Shown here piece after piece: positions 1 through 6,379 of a stretch of 8,484 bases of DNA. Numbering within the stretch: position 1 is the first letter of the stretch; every line of letters begins with the position of its first letter. The translations under genes were made by a program, and so were the position numbers. Source of the stretch: Burkholderiaceae bacterium. Lineage in GTDB: Bacteria; Pseudomonadota; Gammaproteobacteria; Burkholderiales; Burkholderiaceae_C. Location: positions 1-8,484 of the forward strand of contig JALOSD010000082.1 in NCBI GenBank assembly GCA_025458585.1, given 5' to 3'. The notes below the pieces were generated by a model, which was not told the DNA's origin, made no database searches, and saw only the letters and a list, made by a program, of their open reading frames with translations.

Positions 1-338
1 CGGGTCGCCTTCACGAGGTCGTCGAGGATCTGGTTGGTGACCTTCTCGTGGAAGGCGCCTTCGTCGCGGTAGCTCCAGAAGTACATCTTCAGGCTCTTCA
101 GCTCGACGCACAGCTCGTCCGCGATCATGTCGATCGTGAAGTGCGCGAAGTCGGGCTGGCCCGTCAGCGGGCAGTGGCAGGTGAATTCGGGCACCTGGAA
201 CTGGATCACGTAGTCGCGCTCGGGCGCCGGGTTCGGGAACACGTGCAGTTCGCGGCTCGGCGCGCTCGGCGCCACGGCGGGTTTGGCGCGCTGCTTGGGC
301 GCCTCGTCGGAGGGTGTCGGGGAGGGCTTGCGGGGCAT
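1..338 (-). CDS. queF: NADPH-dependent 7-cyano-7-deazaguanine (preQ0) reductase QueF, 3' end outside window
   Basis: QueF reduces the nitrile of preQ0 to the amine preQ1 with NADPH, a cytoplasmic step in making queuosine for tRNA. The minus-strand reading from ATG at 338 gives 112 residues before the window edge. After a Pro/Ala/Lys-rich leader (residues 1-30) comes the family core: CPLTGQPDFA at 56-65, CVELKSLK at 77-84, SYRDEGAFHE at 89-98 and NQILDDL at 102-108. Cys56 matches the catalytic cysteine that forms the thioimide with preQ0, Asp63 the proton-donating aspartate, and His97-Glu98 the substrate-binding pair. The spacing fits the short single-domain QueF type. The start is secure: an in-frame TAG lies upstream at 369-371 with no other ATG between. 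No good Shine-Dalgarno is visible. The gene is divergent from smc. The family call is very sure; only completeness is unknown. Confidence 0.96.
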   Translation of the reverse strand, partial: MPRKPSPTPSDEAPKQRAKPAVAPSAPSRELHVFPNPAPERDYVIQFQVPEFTCHCPLTGQPDFAHFTIDMIADELCVELKSLKMYFWSYRDEGAFHEKVTNQILDDLVKAT

Positions 339-366
339 GGGGCGCGGCAGCTCGAAAGGGGCGCGA

Positions 367-375
367 TGCTATCAT
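367..375 (+). promoter_or_regulatory. Candidate extended -10 promoter for smc
   Basis: TGCTATCAT reads as an extended -10 element (TG, one base, then TATCAT with five of six consensus matches). No convincing -35 lies 16-18 bp upstream, which extended -10 promoters can tolerate. The start would be near 381-383, giving an smc leader of about 95 nt that contains the hairpin at 434-462. The element lies downstream of the proposed queF start site, so the two divergent transcripts would overlap by about 20 bp. Confidence 0.35.
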
Positions 376-407
376 CCGGCCCCTCACGAGGCCTGCCTTC
401 GGGCCGA

Positions 408-436
408 TTTATCGTTGTGGATCAATGACTTGCCAA
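408..436 (-). promoter_or_regulatory. Candidate sigma70 promoter for queF
   Basis: Read on the minus strand, TTGGCA (436-431, five of six matches to the -35 consensus) is followed after exactly 17 bp by GATAAA (413-408, four of six matches to the -10 consensus). The -10 lies in a short AT-richer patch that stands out in this GC-rich DNA. Transcription would start near 400 and leave a leader of about 60 nt before the queF start. The -35 overlaps the first arm of the inverted repeat at 434-462, so a protein bound to that repeat would block this promoter. Inferred from sequence only. Confidence 0.5.
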
Positions 437-462
437 CGGCGACGGGAACCCCGTCGCCGTTG
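434..462. repeat. Perfect 13-bp inverted repeat in the queF/smc spacer
   Basis: CAACGGCGACGGG at 434-446 is the exact reverse complement of CCCGTCGCCGTTG at 450-462, separated by AAC. As RNA in the smc leader it would form a very stable hairpin ending 14 nt before the ATG and 6 nt before the GAGG ribosome-binding motif at 469-472. It lacks a following U-run, so it is not a standard intrinsic terminator. It could be an operator for the divergent promoters, since it overlaps the queF -35, or a leader structure limiting smc translation. The repeat is seen directly; its function is inference. Confidence 0.8.
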
Positions 463-476
463 TCCCATGAGGCTGC

Positions 477-3400
477 ATGCGCCTGAACCAGATCAAGCTC
501 TCGGGCTTCAAGTCGTTCGCCGAGCCGACCACGTTCCAGCTGCCCGGCCAGCTCGTCGGCGTCGTCGGGCCCAACGGCTGCGGCAAGTCGAACATCATGG
601 ACGCGGTGCGCTGGGTGCTCGGCGAGAGCAAGGCCAGCGAGCTGCGCGGCGAGTCGATGCAGGACGTGATCTTCAACGGCTCGGGCAACCGCAAGCCGGC
701 GGGCCGCGCCAGCGTCGAGCTCGTGTTCGACAACACCGTGGCGCGCGCCGGCGGGCAGTGGAACCAGTTCACCGAGATCGCCGTCAAGCGCGTGCTCACG
801 CGCGACGGCACCAGCAGCTACTACATCAACAACCAGCCGGTGCGCCGGCGCGACGTGCAGGACGTGTTCCTCGGCACCGGCCTGGGCCCGCGCGCCTACG
901 CGATCATCGGCCAGGGCACGATCAGCCGCATCATCGAAAGCCGCCCCGAGGAGCTGCGTCTGTTCCTCGAAGAGGCCGCCGGCGTCAGCAAGTACAAGGA
1001 GCGCCGCCGCGAGACCGAGACCCGGCTGAAGGACACGCGCGAGAACCTGACGCGTGTCGAGGACATCCTGCGCGAGCTGAACGCCAACCTCGACAAGCTC
1101 GAGACGCAGGCCGAGGTCGCCGCGACGTACCACGAGCTGCAGGCGCAGGGCACGCTGAAGCTGCACCAGCTGTGGTTCCTCAAGCACCGCGACGCGGCGA
1201 ACGAGGAGGAGCGCGTCAGGCGCGCGGTCGCCGAGGCGACGACCGCGCTCGAGGCGAAGCTCGCCGAGTTGCGTCACCTCGAAGCCGAGCTCGAGGCGCT
1301 GCGTCAGTCGCACTATGCGGCCGGCGACGAGCTGCACGCGGCGCAGGGCGCCTACGGCGAAGCGCAGCTCGAGGTCAGCCGCCTCGAGGAGCGCATCCGC
1401 TACGTCGTCGACAGCCGCCAGCGCACCGAGCAGCGGCTGGCCGAACTCGCCGCGCAGGACGCGCTGTGGCACGAGCGCAGCGCGCAGGCGCAAGGCGAGA
1501 TTCCAGGTGCTGTCGGCCGAGAGCCGAAGTGTCGACGAGCAGAGCCGCCAGCTGCGCACGCGCCGCGACCGCCTTGGCGGCGAGCGCCAGCAGCTCGCCG
1601 CGCCCGACACTGCACGCCTGGGCGAGCTGCGCGAGCGCAGCGCCGCTGCCGACGGCGCGCAGGTCGAGGCCGATGCCCGTCTGCGCGACCTCGGCGAACA
1701 GTTGCCTGCGCTCGAAGGGCAGCGCCGCGCCCAGCAGGAGGCGGCACAGCGCGAGGCGGGCAAGCTCGCCGACCTGTCGGCGCGGCTCGACGCCTTGCGC
1801 GCGCTGCAGGAGAAGGTGCGCACCGAGGGCAAGCTGAAGCCCTGGCTCGCCCGGCACGGCCTCGACGGGCTTTCCGGCCTGTGGACGAAGGTGCACATCG
1901 AGACCGGCTGGGAAGCCGCGCTCGAGGCGGCGCTGCGCGAGCGCCTCAACGCGCTCGAGGTCGGCCGCATCGAGACCGTGCGCGCCTTCGCCGCCGACCC
2001 GCCGCCGGCCAAGCTCGCGTTCTACACGCCGCAGGCCGTCGCGCACGCCGACCCGCACCGCACGCTGCCGCGCCTGGCGGCGCTGCTGCGCCTGGGCGAC
2101 GCCGGGCTGCAGGCGTTGCTCGAGGACTGGCTCGAAGGCGTCTACACGGCCGACAGTCTCGACGACGCGCTGGCGCAGCGGCCCAAGCTGACGCACGGCG
2201 AAGTGATCATGACGCGCGAGGGCCACGCGGTGTCGCCCTTCGCCGTCGCGTTCTATGCCCCCGACGCCGAGCAGGCCGGCATGCTGGCGCGCGCGCAGGA
2301 GATCGAGAACCTCGACGCCGCACGCCGCGCGCAGGCGCTGATCGCCGACGAGGCGCGCAGCGCCCTGGTGCGTGCCGACGCCGCGGTCAGCGAGGCGTCG
2401 GCGCGCCTGGCGCAGGCGCGGCGCGAGGCGTCGGACGCGCAGACGCGCGCGCACCAGCTGCAGGTCGAGCTGCTGCGCCTGTCGCAGCAGGCCGAGGCCG
2501 CGAGCCAGCGGCGCGACCAGCTCGACGAGGAACTCGCCGAGCTCGACGCCCAGCTCGAGGCGCTCGAGGAGCGACGCCTCACGGGCGAGGCGCGCTTCGA
2601 GGAGCTCGACATGCAGCTCGCGACGACGCAGGAGCGCCACGCCGAGCTCGACGAGGCGGTCCTGGCGTCCGAGCGCACGCTCGCCGAGGCGCGCGAGCAG
2701 CAGCGCCGCCTCGAGCGCGAGGCGCAGGCCGCGCAGTTCGAGGCGCGCGCGCACGCGGCGCGGCGCGGCGAGCTGCAGCGCACGATCGACGACGCGCAGC
2801 GCCAGGTCGACGCCAACGCGCGCTCGGCCGAGCAGCTGCGTGCCGAGCTCGAGACGCTGAACGACGCCGCCGCGCAGGCCGGCCTGCAGACCGCGCTCGC
2901 GCTGCGGCTCGAGCGCGAGCAGGCGCTCGGCGCCGTGCGCAGCCGCTACGACGACCTGTCGGCGCGGCTGCGCCAGGGCGACGAGCAGCGCCTCGCGCTC
3001 GAGCGCGCGCTCGACCCGCTGCGCGAGAAGATCACGCGGCTGCAGCTCGAGGAGCAGGCCGCGGCGCTCGGCGGCGCGCAGTACCTCGAACAGCTCAGCG
3101 CAGCGGCCGTGGATCTCGACGTGCTCGCGCGCGGCATCGCCGAAGGCGGCGTGAAGCTCGCCGGCCTGCAGGCCGAGATCGACCGCATCCAGCGCGACAT
3201 CGCCGCGCTCGGCGCGGTCAACCTCGCCGCGCTCGACGAGCTGACCACCGCGCGCGAGCGCAAGGCCTTCCTCGACGCGCAGAACGCCGACCTGCAGGAG
3301 GCGATCCGCACGCTCGAGGACGCGATCCGCAAGATCGACCTCGAGACGCGCGAGCTGCTGAAGACGACGTTCGACGAGGTCAACGCGCACTTCGGCCGCA

Positions 3401-3825
3401 TGTTCCCGAGCCTGTTCGGCGGCGGCAACGCGAAGCTCGTGATGACCGGCGACGAGATCCTCGACGCCGGCGTGCAGGTGCTCGCGCAGCCGCCGGGCAA
3501 GAAGAACAGCACGATCCACCTGCTGTCGGGCGGCGAGAAGGCGCTCACCGCGATCGCGCTCGTGTTCGCCATCTTCCATCTCAACCCGGCGCCGTTCTGC
3601 CTGCTCGACGAGGTCGACGCGCCGCTCGACGACGCCAACACCGAGCGCTACTGCAAGCTCGTCACCGAGATGAGCGCGGGCACCCAGTTCCTCTTCATCA
3701 GCCACAACAAGATCGCGATGGAGATGGCGCAGCAGCTGATCGGCGTGACGATGCCCGAGCAGGGGGTGTCGCGCATCGTCGCGGTGGACATGGAAGAGGC
3801 GGTCGGCATGGCCGAGATCGCTTGA
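477..3825 (+). CDS. smc: Chromosome partition protein SMC, reading frame broken near 1500
   Basis: SMC is the ATPase of the bacterial condensin (with ScpA and ScpB) that loops and compacts DNA for segregation. The ATG at 477 follows GAGG (469-472). Walker A GPNGCGKS is at residues 31-38 and the Q-loop Gln at 146. The frame that starts at 477 is SMC-like to about 1500; from about 1504 the homologous sequence continues one base out of phase and ends at TGA 3823-3825. Numbering across the join: hinge about 452-612, returning coiled coil to about 960, FGGGNAKL after it, signature LSGGE at 1016-1020 (3523-3537), Walker B LLDEVD with Asp1044-Glu1045 (3607-3612), then the D-loop. Corrected length is about 1,115 residues against a usual 1,165-1,190, and the missing part falls in the N-terminal arm. 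Read literally, the 477 frame stays open to 3845 but gives Arg/Ala-rich nonsense with no ATPase C-half. The gene may be a true mutant or an assembly artefact; all catalytic motifs are intact. Confidence 0.93.
1497..1506 (+). other. Frame junction inside smc
   Basis: The upstream frame reads Glu-Ile through 1502 (GAG ATT). The downstream frame reads Gln-Val-Leu from 1504 (CAG GTG CTG). Removing one base from the ATTCC run restores GAG ATC CAG GTG CTG, giving Glu-Ile-Gln-Val-Leu, so the phase change lies within about 1500-1503. No slippery heptamer, stop codon or Shine-Dalgarno-like stimulator typical of programmed frameshifting is apparent. The net change is +1, which equals one inserted base or a deletion of 3n+2 bases. 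The shortened arm favours the deletion. Confidence 0.85.
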
Positions 3826-3841
3826 CGCGCGGAGCCGGGCG

Positions 3842-4903
3842 ATGACGCTGACGATGGCGCTCGCGATCGCGGCCGTCGTCGTGCTCTGCGCGCTCGCGCT
3901 GCACGCGTGGTGGTCGACGCGCAGCTCGGCGCCGAAGCAGGCTGCACCGGCGCGCGCCGGCGCGGTGGCCGCCGCGCGCCTCGAGCCGTCGCTCGACGTC
4001 GGCACGGCGGCGGAAGGCGTCGCCGAGCGGGTCGCCGATCCGGCGCTCGCGCTCGAGGCGCGAACGGTGCCGCAGCGCCGCGCCGCCCGCCTCGACGCCC
4101 TCGTCGACGCGATCGCGCCGCTCGCCGTCGAGACGCCGGTCAGCGGCGAGGCCGTGCTCGCACACCTGCCGCCGACGCGCCGCGCCGGCACCAAGCCGTT
4201 CCTGGTCGAGGCGCTCAACGCCGAGACCGGCGAGTGGGAGCAGCCGGTGGCCGGCCAGCGCTACGGCGAATTCCAGGCCGGTGTGCAGCTCGCGAACCGC
4301 CACGGGCCGCTCAACGAGATCGAGTACTCCGAGTTCGTGCACAAGGTGCAGGCGTTCGCCGATGCCGTCGGCGCGCTGCCCGACTTCCCCGACATGCTCG
4401 ACGTCGTGACGCGCGCGCGCGAGCTCGACGCCTTCGCGCAGGCGCACGACGCGCAGCTCGTGATGCGCCTGCGCGCGAACTCGGTCGCGTGGTCGGTCGG
4501 CTACCTGCAGCAGGCCGCGGCGCGCCACGGCATGGTGCCCGGCGCCGTGCCGGGGCGGCTGGTGCTGCCGGGCGAGGGCGACGCCGTGCCGCCGGTGCTC
4601 GTGCTGTCGTTCGACGCCCAGGCCGCGCTGGCCGAGGACCCGAACCAGTCGGCCCTGCGCGAGGCCGCGCTCAGCCTCGACGTGCCGCAGACGCCCGAGG
4701 CCGCCGAGCCGTTCGCCGCGTGGCAGCGCGTCGGCCGCGACCTGTGCGACGACCTCGACGCGACGCTCGTCGACGAAGCCGGCCACCCGATCACGCTGCA
4801 CGCGTTCAGCGCGATCGACCAGGAGCTGCGCACGCTGTACCGCGCGCTCGAGGCGCGCGACCTCGCCGCCGGCAGCGCGGCAGCGCGGCGGCTGTTCAGC
4901 TGA
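3842..4903 (+). CDS. zipA: Cell division protein ZipA (betaproteobacterial long form)
   Basis: ZipA anchors FtsZ filaments to the inner membrane at the division site. Residues 2-23 form the N-terminal membrane helix, followed by a basic stretch and an Ala/Pro/Arg-rich linker to about residue 110. Two folded parts follow: about 117-200, starting KPFLVEALNAETG, and about 203-340, which matches the ZipA C-terminal FtsZ-binding domain in layout (strand QLVMRLR, helix, GRLVLP, VLVLSFD, VPQTPEA, then LCDDLDATLVDE and a final helix). The protein ends in LAAGSAAARRLFS. The 353-residue length is usual for Burkholderiales. The start at 3842 has GGAG at 3831-3834 with 7-nt spacing; ATG at 3854 is a weaker alternative. 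It lies 16 bp after smc, so the two are probably co-transcribed. ligA, a frequent next neighbour, is absent here. Confidence 0.88.
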   Translation: MTLTMALAIAAVVVLCALALHAWWSTRSSAPKQAAPARAGAVAAARLEPSLDVGTAAEGVAERVADPALALEARTVPQRRAARLDALVDAIAPLAVETPVSGEAVLAHLPPTRRAGTKPFLVEALNAETGEWEQPVAGQRYGEFQAGVQLANRHGPLNEIEYSEFVHKVQAFADAVGALPDFPDMLDVVTRARELDAFAQAHDAQLVMRLRANSVAWSVGYLQQAAARHGMVPGAVPGRLVLPGEGDAVPPVLVLSFDAQAALAEDPNQSALREAALSLDVPQTPEAAEPFAAWQRVGRDLCDDLDATLVDEAGHPITLHAFSAIDQELRTLYRALEARDLAAGSAAARRLFS

Positions 4904-4921
4904 GCGGGCCGCGCGGCGCGC

Positions 4922-4947
4922 CGCCGCCGGCGCCGCGACCGGCGGCG
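4922..4947 (+). repeat. GC-rich hairpin between zipA and the next gene
   Basis: CGCCGCCGG at 4922-4930 pairs perfectly with CCGGCGGCG at 4939-4947 around an 8-nt loop. A 12-bp palindrome, GCGGCGCGCCGC, lies just before it at 4913-4924. No U-run follows, so a terminator role is uncertain; with such high GC, chance pairing is plausible. The hairpin fills most of the 62-bp spacer and may attenuate read-through from smc-zipA. Confidence 0.35.
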
Positions 4948-4965
4948 ACGCGGCAGACTCCACCC

Positions 4966-6225
4966 ATGCGCACGTTCGTCAAGGTCGTCGGCGCCACCGT
5001 GCTCGCGGTGCTCGTCGCGCTTGCGATCGCCGCCGTCGTCGCGTTCGCGCTCGTGCTCGAGCCGGCGCCGCGCGTGCCCGCGCGCGGCGAGATCTCGGCT
5101 GCCGACGTCGACCGCGCGGTCGCGATCGTGCGCCGGCAGGACCCGCGCCGCGCGCCGCCCGGGCAGCTGCGCTGGCTCGCGCTCGCCGAGCGCGACGTCG
5201 ACCTGCTCGCCGACCACGCCGCCGCGCGCTGGCTGGGCGCGCACGCTCGCGTGCGGCTCGAGGCCGGCCGCGTCGTCGCGCAGGCGAGCGCGCCGGCGCC
5301 GTTCGGGCGCTGGCTCAACGTCGAGGCCGTGCTGCGCCAGACCGACGCCCTGCCTGCCGTCGAGCGCCTGCGCGTCGGTCGGCTGCCGCTGCCGCCTGCG
5401 CTCGCGCTGCCGGTGCTGCGCGCACTCGCGGCGCGCGCCGGCGTCCAGCCCGACATGCTCGACGCCGCCGGCGTGATCGAGCGCGTGACGCTGGCGCCCG
5501 GCCGTGTCGTCGTCAGCTACCGGCTGGGGCCGCAGACGCTGCAGCAGCTGCGCGCGGGGCTGGTCGCCCCTGCCGAGCAGCAGCGGCTGCGCGCCTACGT
5601 CGAGCGGCTCGCCGACGCGGCCGCACGCCTCGAGGGCCGTACCGTGTCGCTCGCGCAGCTGCTGCCGCCACTGCTGGCGCTCGCGGCCGAGCGCAGCGAC
5701 GACGGTGCCGACGCCGTGGCCGAAAACCGCGCCGCGCTGCTCGTGCTCGCGTTCCACGCCACGCACCGGCCGCTGCGCCAGATCGTGCCGGCGGCCGACG
5801 CGTGGCCGGCGCCGCGGCCGCTCGTCGTCACGCTGCAGCAGCGCCACGACTTCGCGCTGCACTTCGTCGTCTCGGCGCTGATCGCGGCGCAGGCCGGCAC
5901 GCCGCTCGCCGACGCCGTCGGGCTGTGGAAGGAGCTCGACGACGCGCGCCGCGCCGGCGGCAGCGGCTTCAGCTTCGCCGACCTCGCGGCCGACCGCGCC
6001 GGCACGCGCTTCGGCGACCTCGCGGTGCGCGAGCCGCGGCAGCTGCAGGCGCGCATCGCGCGCGGCCTCGCCGACGCCGACCTGATGCCCGACGCGCGCG
6101 ACCTGCCCGAGTTCTTGCCCGAGCGCGAGTTCGCCGCCCGCTACGGCGGCGTCGGCGGTGCGGGCTACGAACGCCTGCGCGCCGAGATCGAGGCGCGCAT
6201 CGACGCGCTGCCGCTGATGGAGTGA
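4966..6225 (+). CDS. Conserved protein of unknown function, one N-terminal membrane helix
   Basis: I do not recognise a named family. The 419-residue protein begins with a hydrophobic helix (about residues 5-31, flanked by Arg2 and Lys6), so most of it probably sits in the periplasm, anchored to the inner membrane. The middle is Ala/Leu/Arg-rich and mostly helical. The striking part is residues 299-346: HF at 299-300, then SAL, KEL at 322-324 with Asp325, GSGFSF at 332-337, DLAAD at 339-343 and AG at 345-346. This dense set of polar and glycine residues looks like a conserved functional site. Its order (HF, KE..D, GSGFSF, DLxAD) recalls small YfiM-like (DUF2279-type) proteins, but that is a pattern resemblance only. 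A family-specific regulatory or cell-wall role is possible, not shown. It sits 62 bp after zipA. The ATG at 4966 has no clear Shine-Dalgarno, but the start is supported by the membrane helix. Confidence 0.85.
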   Translation: MRTFVKVVGATVLAVLVALAIAAVVAFALVLEPAPRVPARGEISAADVDRAVAIVRRQDPRRAPPGQLRWLALAERDVDLLADHAAARWLGAHARVRLEAGRVVAQASAPAPFGRWLNVEAVLRQTDALPAVERLRVGRLPLPPALALPVLRALAARAGVQPDMLDAAGVIERVTLAPGRVVVSYRLGPQTLQQLRAGLVAPAEQQRLRAYVERLADAAARLEGRTVSLAQLLPPLLALAAERSDDGADAVAENRAALLVLAFHATHRPLRQIVPAADAWPAPRPLVVTLQQRHDFALHFVVSALIAAQAGTPLADAVGLWKELDDARRAGGSGFSFADLAADRAGTRFGDLAVREPRQLQARIARGLADADLMPDARDLPEFLPEREFAARYGGVGGAGYERLRAEIEARIDALPLME

Positions 6226-6234
6226 ACCGCCCCC

Positions 6235-6253
6235 GCAGCGCCTTCGGCGCTGC
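6235..6253 (+). terminator. Terminator-like hairpin after the 4966-6225 gene
   Basis: An 8-bp perfect GC-rich stem with a UUC loop lies immediately downstream of the TGA at 6223-6225. It has no downstream T-tract, so it would be a weak or Rho-assisted terminator, or only a 3'-end stabilising structure. Confidence 0.35.
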
Positions 6254-6340
6254 CGCGTCGGCGGCACGGGCCACGGCGATGCATGGCCCGGCGACCCGCG
6301 GCGCCACTGGGGCATCGGCAGGCGCCGCGTCGGCGCCCCG

Positions 6341-6346
6341 CACAAT
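6341..6346 (+). promoter_or_regulatory. Candidate -10 element for the Acg-like gene
   Basis: CACAAT lies 33 nt before the start codon and matches four of six -10 consensus bases (the second A and the final AAT). A start near 6352 would give a leader of about 28 nt containing the GAGGAG ribosome-binding site. There is no recognisable TTGACA-like -35 at 16-18 bp. A similar GACAAT element precedes the thioesterase gene, which modestly supports both. Confidence 0.3.
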
Positions 6347-6366
6347 GGCGCCGGACCGCCCGGCCC

Positions 6367-6372
6367 GAGGAG
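6367..6372 (+). promoter_or_regulatory. Strong ribosome-binding site of the Acg-like gene
   Basis: GAGGAG with 7-nt spacing to ATG 6380 is the strongest Shine-Dalgarno in the window and fixes the start at 6380 rather than the in-frame ATG at 6395. Confidence 0.7.
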
Positions 6373-6379
6373 CGACCCG

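Larger units (their letters stand above)
6226..6379 (+). other. Intergenic region with three short inverted repeats
   Basis: No gene is seen in these 154 bases. GCAGCGCC at 6235-6242 pairs with GGCGCTGC at 6246-6253 around UUC, 10 nt after the upstream stop codon, and is the best terminator-like hairpin of the window although it lacks a U-run. CGGGCCA at 6267-6273 pairs with TGGCCCG at 6284-6290. GGCGCC at 6321-6326 and again at 6332-6337 forms a 6-bp stem just before the candidate -10 at 6341. The region separates the smc-zipA block from the Acg-DUF6544 block. Confidence 0.5.

Noticed and set aside
48..428. 126-codon plus-strand open frame at the window start
   Set aside because: It is antisense to queF, whose minus-strand reading matches all QueF motifs.
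434..462. Intrinsic terminator in the queF/smc spacer
   Set aside because: No T-run follows on either strand, and the repeat lies upstream of both genes' starts rather than downstream of any stop codon.
1497..1506. Programmed ribosomal frameshift in smc
   Set aside because: No slippery sequence, no stop codon at the shift and no stimulatory element are seen, and the SMC family is not known to use one. A deletion or sequence error explains the data better.
384..2012. Long minus-strand open frame opposite the first half of smc
   Set aside because: Shadow of smc: composition is Arg/Ala/Ser-rich, no domain is recognisable, and it overlaps the clearly conserved Walker A region on the other strand.
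1375..4218. 947-codon minus-strand open frame across smc and zipA
   Set aside because: Its Leu/Glu/Arg/Val-rich reading is the typical antisense of coiled-coil coding sequence in GC-rich DNA. It crosses the smc/zipA boundary and shows no motif or ribosome-binding site.
3907..6225. Plus-strand open frame suggesting a 772-residue protein
   Set aside because: Only the part from ATG 4966 is protein-like. The upstream part is an Arg-rich out-of-frame shadow of zipA.
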